DNA of 64,000 nt from Rhodobacter sp. (GTDB taxonomy: Bacteria > Pseudomonadota > Alphaproteobacteria > Rhodobacterales > Rhodobacteraceae), in NCBI GenBank assembly GCA_020250175.1, contig JADCEN010000043.1, forward strand, positions 1-64,000. The letters are read 5' to 3'. Each line of letters begins with the position of its first letter. Position 1 is the stretch's first letter. Positions 7,559 through 18,711 of this stretch are shown one piece after another. The notes below the pieces were generated by a model, which worked only from the letters and a program-made list of their open reading frames with translations, was not told where the DNA came from and made no database searches. Both the position numbers and the translations under genes were made by a program.

Positions 7559-9136
7559 ATGACCGACAAGACCACGCAACCCCGCGTCCTGATCTTTGAC
7601 ACGACGCTGCGCGACGGCGAACAAAGCCCCGGCGCCACCATGACCCATGCCGAAAAGCTGGAGATTGCGGCCCTGCTGGATGACATGGGCGTGGACATCA
7701 TCGAGGCGGGCTTTCCCATCGCCTCGGAAGGCGATTTCGCCGCAGTGCGCGACATTGCCAAACAGGCGAAAACATCCATCATCTGCGGGCTGGCGCGGGC
7801 CAATTACAAGGATATCGACCGCTGCTGGGAGGCGGTGAAACATGCGCGCCGCCCGCGCATCCATACCTTCATCGGTACCTCGCCGCTGCACCGGGCCATT
7901 CCGAACCTGGACATGGACCAGATGGCAGAGCGGATTCATGGCACCGTGACCCATGCCCGCAACCTGTGCGACAATATCCAGTGGTCGCCGATGGACGCAA
8001 CGCGCACCGAGCATGACTATCTGTGCCGCGTGGTCGAGATTGCGATCAGGGCCGGGGCCACCACGATCAATATCCCCGACACCGTGGGCTATACCGTGCC
8101 GCGCGAAAGCGCCGATCTGATCCGGATGCTGCTGGAACGGGTGCCGGGGGCCGACAGCATCACCTTTGCCACCCATTGCCACAATGATCTGGGCATGGCG
8201 ACGGCCAATGCGCTGGCGGCGGTCGAGGCCGGGGCGCGGCAGATCGAATGCACCATCAACGGCCTGGGCGAACGCGCGGGCAATACCGCGCTGGAAGAAG
8301 TGGTGATGGCGCTGAAGGTGCGCAATGACATCATGCCCTACCGCACCGGGGTGGACAGCACCAAGATCATGAACATCAGCCGCAAGGTTGCCACCGTGTC
8401 GGGCTTTGCCGTGCAGTTCAACAAGGCCATCGTCGGCAAGAACGCCTTCGCGCATGAAAGCGGCATCCATCAGGACGGCATGCTGAAGAACGCCGAGACG
8501 TTCGAGATCATGCGCCCCACCGACATCGGCCTGTCGGAAACCAATCTGGTGATGGGCAAGCATTCGGGCCGCGCCGCGCTGCGATCCAAGCTGCGGGACC
8601 TGGGGTTCGAATTGTCCGACAACCAGCTTGCGGATGTCTTCGTGCGCTTCAAGGCGCTGGCCGATGCCAAGAAGGAAGTCTATGACGATGACCTGATTGC
8701 GCTGATGCAAGACAGCGGCACCAGCGAAAAGCATGACACCTTGCAGGTCAAGCGCCTGCGCGTGGTCTGCGGCACCGAAGGCCCGCGCGAGGCGGAACTG
8801 ACGCTGACCATCGAAGGCGTGGATCATGCCATCGACGCAACCGGCGACGGCCCGGTGGATGCCGCCTTCAACGCGGTGAAGATGCTCTATCCGACCAAGG
8901 CGCGGCTGCTGCTGTATCAGGTCAGCGCCGTCACCGAAGGCACCGATGCCCAGGCCACCGTGACCGTGCGGCTGGAGGAAGACGGGCGGATCGCCACGGG
9001 CCAGTCGGCGGATACCGATACGGTCGTGGCCAGCGTGAAGGCCTATGTCAACGCCCTGAACCGCCTGATCGTGCGGCGGACGAAGTCTGCGCCGGGCAGC
9101 GATGTGAAGTCGGTGAACTACCGCGACGCCAGCTGA
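7559..9136 (+). CDS. leuA: 2-isopropylmalate synthase
   Basis: 525 residues. Catalyses the first step of leucine synthesis, acetyl-CoA plus 2-oxoisovalerate to 2-isopropylmalate. The N-terminal HMGL-like TIM barrel opens with LIFDTTLRDGEQSPGA, the metal-site motif HCHNDLG is present, and GERAGNTALEE follows. The C-terminal third carries the LeuA regulatory domain used for leucine feedback inhibition. An AAGGAAAG box sits just upstream of the ATG. The gene is expressed behind a leucine leader peptide and is separate from leuC, leuD and leuB, which lie at 56.5-61.7 kb. Confidence 0.96.
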   Translation: MTDKTTQPRVLIFDTTLRDGEQSPGATMTHAEKLEIAALLDDMGVDIIEAGFPIASEGDFAAVRDIAKQAKTSIICGLARANYKDIDRCWEAVKHARRPRIHTFIGTSPLHRAIPNLDMDQMAERIHGTVTHARNLCDNIQWSPMDATRTEHDYLCRVVEIAIRAGATTINIPDTVGYTVPRESADLIRMLLERVPGADSITFATHCHNDLGMATANALAAVEAGARQIECTINGLGERAGNTALEEVVMALKVRNDIMPYRTGVDSTKIMNISRKVATVSGFAVQFNKAIVGKNAFAHESGIHQDGMLKNAETFEIMRPTDIGLSETNLVMGKHSGRAALRSKLRDLGFELSDNQLADVFVRFKALADAKKEVYDDDLIALMQDSGTSEKHDTLQVKRLRVVCGTEGPREAELTLTIEGVDHAIDATGDGPVDAAFNAVKMLYPTKARLLLYQVSAVTEGTDAQATVTVRLEEDGRIATGQSADTDTVVASVKAYVNALNRLIVRRTKSAPGSDVKSVNYRDAS

Positions 9137-10534
<1,398 letters not shown>

Positions 10535-10582
10535 GCCAGGGTCCCGCCGCGCAACGGGCCCCGCGCCGGAGATCAGACCGCC

Positions 10583-11506
10583 GTGGCAAGAGATCGCAGA
10601 TCTCCCCCAGACTTCACAAAACCGATCCGGCGAATCCTTGTCGGCGGTCTTGTGCTGCTGCTTCTTGCACTTTTCCTGCTTTGGCGCATTGACAGCCCGC
10701 GCGTGGAACGCTTTCGGGCGGCGCTGGTCGACCGGGTGGTGCCCTCGTTTTCCTGGGCCATGCTGCCGGTCACCAGGGCAGCCGCGATGATCGAGGATTT
10801 TCAGTCCTACACCCGGATTTACGCGCAGAACCAGGAACTGCGCCGGGAGTTGCAGCAGATGAAAGCCTGGCGCGAGGCCGCCTTGCAGCTGGAGCAGAAG
10901 AACGCCCGTCTGCTGGATCTGAACCAGGTGCGGCTTGACCCGCGCCTGACCCATGTCACCGGTGTGGTGCTGGCCGACAGCGGATCACCCTTTCGCCAGT
11001 CGGTGCTGCTGAATGTCGGCGCGCGCGACGGAATCCGCGACGGCTGGGCCACGATGGACGGCATCGGGCTGGTCGGGCGCATCTCTGGGGTGGGGCAGAC
11101 CACCAGCCGGGTGATCCTGCTGACGGACAGCAACAGCCGCATCCCGGTCACGGTGCAGCCTTCGGGGCAGAAGGCGCTGCTTTCGGGCGACAATTCCCCG
11201 GCTCCGCCGCTGGAGTTCCTGGAAAAGAAGGATCTGGTCCGGCCCGGCGACCGGGTGATCAGCTCTGGCGATGGCGGGGTGTTTCCCGCCGGTCTGCTGG
11301 TGGGTCAGGTCGCACAGGGCGTGGACGGCAGACTGAGGGTGCGCCTTGCCGCAGACTATCAGCGGCTGGAATTTCTGCGCGTGCTGCGCAGCCATGAGAC
11401 GGAACGCATCACCGAACCGGGCGGGGTGATCGTGCCGCCGATGGCGCTTGAGGGTCTGATCGGGCCGCCCCCGGCACCGCCGCCACCGGAGGCCGCCGAT
11501 GGCTGA
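10583..11506 (+). CDS. mreC: Rod shape-determining protein MreC
   Basis: 307 residues with a GTG start at 10583 and GGAG about 10 bases upstream. A short cytoplasmic N terminus is followed by one membrane helix (about residues 19-37), a coiled coil (about 72-110, rich in Glu/Gln/Leu/Arg) and the periplasmic double beta-barrel domain containing VTGVVLADSGSPFRQSVLLN. The C-terminal tail is proline-rich (PPPAPPPPEA). MreC links MreB filaments to PBP2 and RodA. The last codons overlap mreD. Confidence 0.95.
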   Translation: MARDRRSPPDFTKPIRRILVGGLVLLLLALFLLWRIDSPRVERFRAALVDRVVPSFSWAMLPVTRAAAMIEDFQSYTRIYAQNQELRRELQQMKAWREAALQLEQKNARLLDLNQVRLDPRLTHVTGVVLADSGSPFRQSVLLNVGARDGIRDGWATMDGIGLVGRISGVGQTTSRVILLTDSNSRIPVTVQPSGQKALLSGDNSPAPPLEFLEKKDLVRPGDRVISSGDGGVFPAGLLVGQVAQGVDGRLRVRLAADYQRLEFLRVLRSHETERITEPGGVIVPPMALEGLIGPPPAPPPPEAADG

Positions 11507-12038
11507 ATCCCTTCCCGCCGCGGTCTGGGCGTATCGCGGGCTTTTTGCAGGTCTGGCCTTTGCGCTGCTGTTTCTTCGGATGCTGCCGCTGGGATCGGTT
11601 GCCGGTGCCTGGCCGGGGCCGGACCTGCTGGTTTGCCTGACCTTTGCCTGGGTACTGCGCCGACCGGATTATACGCCCGTGCTTCTGATCGCGGCCCTGC
11701 TGCTGCTGGAAGACCTGCTGCTGATGCGCCCCCCGGGTCTGTGGACGGCAATCATCGTGCTTGCGGCGGAATTCCTGCGCCAGCGCGGCGCACTTGCGCG
11801 CGAAATCAGCTTTGCGGTCGAATGGCTGATGGTTGCGGCGGTGATGGCGGCATCGCTCATGGCGTTCCGGCTGGTGCTGATGCTGACATTCTTGCCCCAG
11901 GCCAGCCTGGGGCAGGCGATGATTCAGCTTATTGCCTCGATCCTTTGCTATCCTGTGGTTGTGGGCGCATCGCGCCTGGCCTTTGGCGTGCGCAAGCCCG
12001 CCACCGGCGAGATCGATGCTTATGGGAGGCGGCTGTGA
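11499..12038 (+). CDS. mreD: Rod shape-determining protein MreD
   Basis: 179 residues with about five predicted membrane helices rich in Leu/Ala/Val, the usual size and topology for MreD. It overlaps mreC by 8 bases and mrdA by 4 (GTGA), indicating translational coupling. MreD sequence is poorly conserved, so the call rests on position and hydrophobicity pattern. It is an integral membrane component of the elongasome. Confidence 0.9.
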   Translation: MAESLPAAVWAYRGLFAGLAFALLFLRMLPLGSVAGAWPGPDLLVCLTFAWVLRRPDYTPVLLIAALLLLEDLLLMRPPGLWTAIIVLAAEFLRQRGALAREISFAVEWLMVAAVMAASLMAFRLVLMLTFLPQASLGQAMIQLIASILCYPVVVGASRLAFGVRKPATGEIDAYGRRL

Positions 12039-13978
12039 GACGGACCGCAAGGGATACCGAAGCCAACGCGCGCAAGGTAACGCGCCGGGCGCTGTTTCTG
12101 GGCGGGGCACAGGTGGCCTTCATCGCCGTGCTGGGTGCAAGGATGCGCTACATGCAGGTGGAAGAGGCCGAAAAGTACCGGCTTCTCGCCGAAGAAAACC
12201 GCATCAACATCCGGCTGATCCCGCCGACACGCGGCCTGATCCTTGACCGCAGCGGCCGGCTGATTGCCGGCAACGAGCAGAATTACCGCGTTGTGATCAC
12301 GCGCGAAGAGACGGGCGATGTGGAAACCGTGCTGGCCAAGCTGGCCGACGTAATCCCGCTGACCCCCGAGATGCTGGACCGCACCCGCAAGGAAATGGAC
12401 CGGCGCAGCGCCTTTGTTCCCATCGTGGTCGCAGACTGGCTGCGCTGGGAGGATCTGGCGGCGGTTGCGGTTAACGCGCCCGCCCTGCCCGGGGTGAACC
12501 CCGAGGTCGGCCTCAGCCGCCGCTATCCCCTTGTCGGTGATTTTGCCCATGTCGTGGGCTATGTCGGCCCGGTCAGCGACGCCGATCTGGCAGAACTGGA
12601 AGACCCTGATCCGCTGCTGCAGATCCCGAAATTCCAGATCGGAAAGATCGGGGTCGAACGCTGGATGGAGGCAGATCTGCGCGGCCGTTCGGGAACCAAA
12701 AGGATCGAGGTGAATTCGGTGGGCCGCGTCATGCGCGAACTGGACCGGCAGGATGGCGTTGCCGGGGCCGACATCCGGCTGACGATCGATGCCGATGTGC
12801 AGAATTTCGTGCAGGCCCGGCTGGGGGAAGAAAGCGCGGCCGCAGTGGTGATGGATGTCGTCAACGGTGACCTGATCGCCGTTGCCTCTGCCCCGGCGTT
12901 CGACCCGAACCTGTTCGTGCGCGGCATTTCGCAGGCCGATTACAGCGCGCTGATCGAGAATGATCACCGCCCGCTGGCGAACAAGTCGGTGCAGGGGGCC
13001 TATCCGCCCGGATCAACCTTCAAGATGGTCACCGCCCTTGCCGCGCTGGAAGCGGGTACGATCACTGAACAGACCACGGTCTATTGCCCCGGATACCTGG
13101 AATTCGGGGGGCGCAGGTTCCATTGCTGGAAGCATGGCGGTCATGGCAAGGTGGCGCTGGAACGGGCATTGAAGGGCAGTTGCGACGTTTACTTCTATGA
13201 CATTTCTCAGCGCGCAGGTATCGACAGGATCGCCGAAATGGGGCGCAAGCTGGGCCTGGGTGTGCGCCACGACCTGCCGATGTCTGCCATCGCCGAAGGG
13301 GTCATGCCCGACAAGGCGTGGAAGCAGGACCGCCACAAGGCCGAATGGCGCATCGGCGATACGGTCAACGCCTCGATCGGGCAGGGTTACGTCCTGACCT
13401 CGCCGTTGCAGCTTGCGGTGATGACCGCGCGGATTGCCAGCGGCAAGGCCGTGTCACCCCGCCTGGTGCGGGCCATCGGGGATAAGGAGGTGCCGGTGGG
13501 CGACATCCCGCCGCTGGACATAGACCCCCGGCATCTGCGCGCGGTCCAGGGGGCCATGTCGGCCGTGATGAACGAGCCGGGCGGCACCGCCTGGGCCTCG
13601 CGCATTGAAGATGAGACGATGCTGTTCGCAGGCAAGACCGGAACCAGCCAGGTGCGCAACATCAGCGCATCCGAACGGGCCAGCGGCGTGATCAAGAACG
13701 ACCAATTGCCCTGGAACCGGCGCGACCACGCCCTGTTCGTGGGCTATGCCCCCGCAACCGCCCCGCGCTATGCGGTGTCAGTGGTGGTGGAGCATGGCGG
13801 CGGCGGATCGGCCGTGGCCGCCCCGATAGCGCGGGACGCCATCCTGCGCGCGCTTGCCGACGGTCTTCCGCCGCTCAGCGCCTATCCGGCCAGCCAGCGC
13901 ACCACGATCGAGACCCAGCAGAAGAACATGAAACTGCGCAAGCCGGAGCCTGCCTCGGCGGACCGCAGCCGGGCATGA
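12035..13978 (+). CDS. mrdA: Penicillin-binding protein 2 (elongasome transpeptidase)
   Basis: 647 residues from a GTG at 12035 that overlaps the mreD stop. One N-terminal membrane anchor (about residues 19-36) is followed by the PBP dimerisation domain (RGLILDRSGRLIAGN) and the transpeptidase domain. The active-site motifs are S327-TFK330 (nucleophile Ser327), SCD at 382-384 and KTGTS at 534-538. It crosslinks peptidoglycan during lateral growth with RodA, which follows 7 bases downstream. The open frame extending further upstream only overlaps mreD. Confidence 0.96.
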   Translation: MRRTARDTEANARKVTRRALFLGGAQVAFIAVLGARMRYMQVEEAEKYRLLAEENRINIRLIPPTRGLILDRSGRLIAGNEQNYRVVITREETGDVETVLAKLADVIPLTPEMLDRTRKEMDRRSAFVPIVVADWLRWEDLAAVAVNAPALPGVNPEVGLSRRYPLVGDFAHVVGYVGPVSDADLAELEDPDPLLQIPKFQIGKIGVERWMEADLRGRSGTKRIEVNSVGRVMRELDRQDGVAGADIRLTIDADVQNFVQARLGEESAAAVVMDVVNGDLIAVASAPAFDPNLFVRGISQADYSALIENDHRPLANKSVQGAYPPGSTFKMVTALAALEAGTITEQTTVYCPGYLEFGGRRFHCWKHGGHGKVALERALKGSCDVYFYDISQRAGIDRIAEMGRKLGLGVRHDLPMSAIAEGVMPDKAWKQDRHKAEWRIGDTVNASIGQGYVLTSPLQLAVMTARIASGKAVSPRLVRAIGDKEVPVGDIPPLDIDPRHLRAVQGAMSAVMNEPGGTAWASRIEDETMLFAGKTGTSQVRNISASERASGVIKNDQLPWNRRDHALFVGYAPATAPRYAVSVVVEHGGGGSAVAAPIARDAILRALADGLPPLSAYPASQRTTIETQQKNMKLRKPEPASADRSRA

Positions 13979-13985
13979 CAACACC

Positions 13986-15125
13986 ATGAGTTTTCTTGAA
14001 TATCAGATCAGGACGGTTCCCTCCGGCATCCGCAAGGTGCTGTATCTGAACTGGGGTCTGGTCCTGCTGCTGGTCGCGGTGGCCTCGATGGGCTTTCTGA
14101 TGCTGTATTCCGTGGCCGGGGGCAGTCTTCAGCCCTGGGCGGAACCGCAGATGAAGCGGTTTGCGGCGGGTCTGGTGTTGATGTTCGCCATTGCCATGGT
14201 GCCGATCTGGTTCATCCGCAACATGGCGGGCCTGGCTTACGCCATCTCGATCCTGCTGCTGCTGGCCGTGGAATTCTTCGGCGAAGTCGGCATGGGCGCG
14301 CAGCGCTGGATCGATATCGGGCCGCTTCGGCTCCAGCCGTCGGAACTGGTGAAGATCACCCTCGTGATGATGCTGGCCGCCTATTACGACTGGCTCGACA
14401 CCCGGAAAACCTCGCGTCCGCTGTGGGTGCTGATCCCTGTGGTTCTGATCGGGGTCCCGACGGCGCTGGTTCTGATCCAGCCGAACCTTGGAACGGCGCT
14501 GATGCTGCTGATGGGCGGCGCGGTGGTGATGTTCGCAGCCGGTGTCAGCCTTTGGTATTTCGGCGCGGTTGCAGCCCTTGGTGCAGCGGCGATTGCTTCG
14601 CTGTTCACTGTGCGCGGCACGCCCTGGCAGTTCCTGCATGATTATCAGTACCGCCGCATCGATACCTTCCTTGATCCGACAACCGATCCGCTTGGCGCGG
14701 GATACAACATCATCCAGGCCCAGATCGCGCTGGGGTCCGGCGGCTGGTCGGGCAAGGGGTTCATGCAGGGCACGCAGAGCCGGTTGAACTTTCTGCCCGA
14801 AAAGCACACCGATTTCATCTTCACCACCCTCGCCGAGGAGTTCGGCTTTATCGGGGCATTCTCGTTGCTGCTGCTCTACGGGCTGATCATCTTCTTTTGC
14901 CTCGTGTCCGCCATGCGGTCGAAAGACCGCTTCTCGCAATTGCTGCTGATCGGAATCGCCTGCACCTTCTTTTTCTATGTTGCCGTGAACCTGTCGATGG
15001 TTATGGGACTGGCCCCTGTGGTGGGGGTGCCTTTGCCTTTCCTGTCCTATGGTGGATCGGTGATGCTTGTGCTGATGCTGGCCTTCGGCGTGGTTCAAAG
15101 CGCCCATGTCCACCGACCGAGGTAA
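13986..15125 (+). CDS. rodA: Peptidoglycan glycosyltransferase RodA (SEDS family)
   Basis: 379 residues with about ten membrane helices. SEDS motifs are visible: GAQRWIDIGPLRLQPSEL, the family's glycosyltransferase-region signature, then VLIQPNLGTALML and PFLSYGGSVM near the end. It polymerises glycan strands with PBP2, encoded just upstream. It closes the mre operon; the next gene starts 4 bases after the stop but belongs to another function. Confidence 0.96.
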   Translation: MSFLEYQIRTVPSGIRKVLYLNWGLVLLLVAVASMGFLMLYSVAGGSLQPWAEPQMKRFAAGLVLMFAIAMVPIWFIRNMAGLAYAISILLLLAVEFFGEVGMGAQRWIDIGPLRLQPSELVKITLVMMLAAYYDWLDTRKTSRPLWVLIPVVLIGVPTALVLIQPNLGTALMLLMGGAVVMFAAGVSLWYFGAVAALGAAAIASLFTVRGTPWQFLHDYQYRRIDTFLDPTTDPLGAGYNIIQAQIALGSGGWSGKGFMQGTQSRLNFLPEKHTDFIFTTLAEEFGFIGAFSLLLLYGLIIFFCLVSAMRSKDRFSQLLLIGIACTFFFYVAVNLSMVMGLAPVVGVPLPFLSYGGSVMLVLMLAFGVVQSAHVHRPR

Positions 15126-15129
15126 CGCC

Positions 15130-16068
15130 ATGCCCGTCACCGTCCTTTTTGCCGCAGCGCCAGCCCTGTGGGATGACTACCGCGATGCGCTGACCGCAGC
15201 GCTGCGGGACGCAGGGCTTGACGCCCTGCTCACACAGGATGCAGCCCCCGAAACGGTGGATTACATCCTGTTCTCGCCCGGTGGTACGATCCGCGATTTT
15301 GCGCCTTTCGTCCGCACCAAGGCGGTGCTGAACCTGTGGGCGGGGGTGGAAAGGATCGTCGGCAATCCCACCCTGACCCAGCCCCTGTGCCGCATGGTCG
15401 ATCCGGCGATGACGGCCAGCATGATGGAATGGGTCGTGGGCCATGTGCTGCGCCACCACCTGGGGATGGATGCGCATATCCTTGGCCAGGACGGCCACTG
15501 GCGCGGCGATGCCCCGCCCCCGCCGCTGGCCTGCGAACGGCCGGTCACCGTGCTGGGGCTGGGCGAACTGGGGCAGGCGGTGGCGCGCGCGCTGACCGCG
15601 CTGGGCTTTCCGGTGACGGGGTGGAGCCGGACGGCGCGTGATGTGCCCGGGCTGCGCTGCCTGTCGGGGCCGGACGGGCTGACGGCGGCCCTGACCGGCG
15701 CGCAGGGCGTGGTCCTGCTGCTGCCGGACACGCCCGATACGGCCGATACGCTGAACGCGGCCCGTCTGGCGCTGCTGGCACCGGGGGCCTTTGTCATCAA
15801 TCCCGGACGCGGGCCGCTGATCGATGATGCGGCCCTGCTGGCCGCGCTGGATGCGGGGCAGGTCGGCCATGCCACGCTGGACGTGTTCCGCCAGGAACCG
15901 CTGCCGCCCGCGCACCCGTTCTGGCATCATCCCCGCGTCACCGTGACACCGCATATCGCGGCCAGCACCCGGCCCGCGACCGCATCACGCGTGATCGCGG
16001 AAAACATCCGGCGCGGCGAGGCCGGGGAGCCGTTCCTGCATCTGGTGGATCGCGGGCGCGGGTATTGA
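15130..16068 (+). CDS. ghrA: Glyoxylate/hydroxypyruvate reductase A-like D-2-hydroxyacid dehydrogenase
   Basis: 312 residues, the GhrA length. The start at 15130 has an ideal GAGGTAA box 7 bases upstream; an in-frame ATG at 15106 lies inside rodA and is less likely. The NAD(P)-binding motif is VLGLGELGQAVARAL. The catalytic Arg, Glu and His are in INPGRGPLIDD, DVFRQEPLP and VTPHIAAST. It reduces glyoxylate or hydroxypyruvate to glycolate or glycerate in the family. Although it follows rodA closely it has no role in wall synthesis and may simply share the transcript. Confidence 0.85.
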   Translation: MPVTVLFAAAPALWDDYRDALTAALRDAGLDALLTQDAAPETVDYILFSPGGTIRDFAPFVRTKAVLNLWAGVERIVGNPTLTQPLCRMVDPAMTASMMEWVVGHVLRHHLGMDAHILGQDGHWRGDAPPPPLACERPVTVLGLGELGQAVARALTALGFPVTGWSRTARDVPGLRCLSGPDGLTAALTGAQGVVLLLPDTPDTADTLNAARLALLAPGAFVINPGRGPLIDDAALLAALDAGQVGHATLDVFRQEPLPPAHPFWHHPRVTVTPHIAASTRPATASRVIAENIRRGEAGEPFLHLVDRGRGY

Positions 16069-16155
16069 AACCCATGCTTTCCCCGCAGGACGGTCGGGAA
16101 TGGAACAGACGCTGTCAGCCGCACCATCGGACACTGCGCCAAAACGAGGTGCGCC

Positions 16156-17040
16156 ATGACCTATGCACGGGGTGTTCTGCTTGTGGTTCTGGCGGGTTTG
16201 CTGTGGTCCTTCATGGGTCTTGCGGTCCGCCATATCGAAACGGCGGGAACCTGGGCGATCCTGTTCTGGCGGTCGGCAGGGATGGTGCCGGTGCTGCTGG
16301 CCTTCATCGCCTGGCGATCGGGCGGGCATCCGCTGGACCGGTTGCGCCGCGTCGGGCTCGCCGGTGTGCTGGGCGCGCTTGGACTGGTCTTTGCCTTTGC
16401 CGGGGCAATCTATGCGCTGCAGGCGACAACGGTGGCCAATGCCGTGTTCCTGTTTGCCGCATCGCCCTTCATGGCGGCGCTGCTGGGCTGGATCATCCTG
16501 AAAGAACCGGTCCGTCCCGCCACCTGGGCGGCCATCGCCGTGGCAGGGGCGGGCATGTTCGTGATGGTGCGCGACGGGCTGGCGGGGGGCGAGACGGCGG
16601 GCAACCTTGCTGCCGTGCTGTCAGCCTTCGGTTTTGCCGTCTTCACCCTGACACTGCGCTGGGGCAAGCTGGAAGACATGATGCCTGCCGTCGTGCTGGG
16701 CGGGCTGTTTTCGATGGCGGTTGCGGTGATCGCCCTTGGGGTCCGGGGCGAGGTTCTGGCCGTGCCGCTGCGGGACATCGTGATCTCGGTCGCGATGGGG
16801 GCGGGCATGCTGGCCACCGGCATGGCGCTTTATACGCTCGGCAGCCGGGTGGTACCGGCGGCGGACCTCACGCTTCTGTCGATGGTCGAGGTGCTGCTCG
16901 CACCGGTCTGGGTCTGGCTTGCCTTGGGCGAAACGGCCAGCGCCGGAACCTTTCTGGGGGGCGGCATCCTGCTTGTGGCAATTGCGGGCAATGCCCTGTC
17001 GGGCATCCGGCGCAAGCCGGTGGCCCCGCCGCTGACCTGA
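16156..17040 (+). CDS. DMT-superfamily (EamA) membrane transporter
   Basis: 294 residues with ten predicted helices arranged as two EamA repeats, each ending near a conserved proline/glutamate (LLGWIILKEPVRP in the first half; LLAPVWVWLALGE in the second). Such proteins usually export amino acids or other small metabolites. The substrate is not predictable. Nothing in the flanking genes (ghrA before, glnT-like after) fixes a function. Confidence 0.85.
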   Translation: MTYARGVLLVVLAGLLWSFMGLAVRHIETAGTWAILFWRSAGMVPVLLAFIAWRSGGHPLDRLRRVGLAGVLGALGLVFAFAGAIYALQATTVANAVFLFAASPFMAALLGWIILKEPVRPATWAAIAVAGAGMFVMVRDGLAGGETAGNLAAVLSAFGFAVFTLTLRWGKLEDMMPAVVLGGLFSMAVAVIALGVRGEVLAVPLRDIVISVAMGAGMLATGMALYTLGSRVVPAADLTLLSMVEVLLAPVWVWLALGETASAGTFLGGGILLVAIAGNALSGIRRKPVAPPLT

Positions 17041-17288
17041 CACGCGTCCGGCCGGTGCTGGCCGCGAAACGGCCTTGACAGGGCGCGGGCGGCGGTGAAG
17101 CGTGACACAAAACGGACAGGCGCGGCAGCGGGCAAGATGGCCCGGCACCGGCCGGGGGTGACGGACCGACAGCAGACTGCATATCTTCATGACGCGCCGG
17201 GCCGGTCGCCGACCGGCCCGAACCGCGAAACTGACCGGCGGCACAGGCGCCGGCAACCAGACACACATCAATCGGAAAGGGGCACGAC

Positions 17289-18668
17289 ATGCCCGGCAAC
17301 ATGACTTTTGACGCGCTGCAAGAGGCCGTCGCACGCGGCGAGATTGACACCGTTCTTGTCGGCGCGACCGATATGCAGGGCCGCCTGATGGGCAAACGCT
17401 TTCACGCGCAGTTCTTCATCGACGGCGGGTTCGAGGAAACCCATTGCTGCAACTATCTGCTGGCCACCGACATGGACATGAACACGGTCCAGGGATACAA
17501 ATCCACCAGCTGGGCCGCCGGCTATGGCGACTATGTCATGAAGCCCGATCTGGCCACGCTGCGCCGCCTGCCCTGGCTGCCGGGCACGGCGCTGGTGCTG
17601 TGCGACCTTCTGGACCATCACACGCATCAGGCCGTGCCGCATTCGCCGCGCGCGATCCTGAAAAAGCAGGTGGACCGCGCCCGCGCCATGGGGTTCGAGC
17701 CGATGATGGCGACCGAGCTTGAGTTCTATATCTTCGAGAACACATACGAATCGATCCGCGACAGCCTGCAACAGCACGGATCGGTCCGCGATCTGCATCC
17801 GATCTCGGCCTATAACGAGGATTACCACCTGTTCCAGACCACGAAGGAGGAAGAGGTGATGCGCGCGGTGCGCAACGGGCTTTATGGCGCGGGCATCCCC
17901 GTGGAATGCTCCAAGGGCGAGGCCGAGGCCGGGCAGGAAGAGGTCAACGTCAAGTATTCGGGCGCGCTGGATACGGCGGACAACCACATCATCACCAAGA
18001 CGGCGGTCAAGGAAATCGCCTGGTCCAGGGGCCGCTCCGTAACCTTTATGGCCAAATATGACCACCGCCGCGCCGGATCATCGGCGCATGTGCATCAGTC
18101 GCTGTGGACAGGCGGCACGCCCGCGTTCCGCGATGCGGCAGATGCGCATGGCATGTCGGCCACGATGAAACACTTCCTGGCCGGGCAACTGGCCCATGCG
18201 CAGGCGATCACCGCCTTTCTGGCACCCAATGTGAACAGCTACAAGCGTTTCTGCGTGGGCATGTTCGCGCCGACCAAGGCCGTGTGGTCCAATGACAACC
18301 GCACGGCGGGCTTTCGTGTTTGCGGCGAGGGCACGAAATCGGTCCGCATCGAATGCCGGATCGGCGGGGCCGACCTGAACCCCTATCTTGCGATGGCGGC
18401 CCTGCTGGCGGCGGGGCTTGACGGCATCGACAGGAAGATGGAACTGGAACCCGAAATGAGGGGCGACATGTATCAGGCGGGTATGGTGCGCGAAATTCCC
18501 AAGACCCTGCGCGAGGCGGCGGCGCTGATGCACGGATCGGCCATGCTGCGCGCGGCCTTCGGCGCGGATGTGATCGACCATTATCATCACGCGGCCCGGT
18601 GGGAGATATCCGAGATGGATCGCGTGGTGACGGATTTTGAGGTCAGCCGCCTGCTGGAACGGGCCTGA
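17289..18668 (+). CDS. glnT: Glutamine synthetase-family ligase (GlnT / gamma-glutamyl-amine synthetase type)
   Basis: 459 residues with a GGAAAGG box before the ATG. The GS beta-grasp and catalytic domains are present: ATELEFYIFENT (metal-binding Glu), GEAEAGQEEVNVKY, SAHVHQSLW with the conserved His, NSYKRF and IECRIGGADLNPYL. It differs from GlnA type I and resembles the GlnT/PuuA/IpuC group, which ligate glutamate to ammonia or to amines. The downstream aldehyde dehydrogenase, iron alcohol dehydrogenase and FAD amino-acid oxidoreductase suggest an amine or amino-alcohol substrate rather than ammonia assimilation; this is inference. Confidence 0.85.
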   Translation: MPGNMTFDALQEAVARGEIDTVLVGATDMQGRLMGKRFHAQFFIDGGFEETHCCNYLLATDMDMNTVQGYKSTSWAAGYGDYVMKPDLATLRRLPWLPGTALVLCDLLDHHTHQAVPHSPRAILKKQVDRARAMGFEPMMATELEFYIFENTYESIRDSLQQHGSVRDLHPISAYNEDYHLFQTTKEEEVMRAVRNGLYGAGIPVECSKGEAEAGQEEVNVKYSGALDTADNHIITKTAVKEIAWSRGRSVTFMAKYDHRRAGSSAHVHQSLWTGGTPAFRDAADAHGMSATMKHFLAGQLAHAQAITAFLAPNVNSYKRFCVGMFAPTKAVWSNDNRTAGFRVCGEGTKSVRIECRIGGADLNPYLAMAALLAAGLDGIDRKMELEPEMRGDMYQAGMVREIPKTLREAAALMHGSAMLRAAFGADVIDHYHHAARWEISEMDRVVTDFEVSRLLERA

Positions 18669-18711
18669 CACCTGACTGGCGCGGGCTTTATCGCGCCCAA
18701 CGGACGGGGAC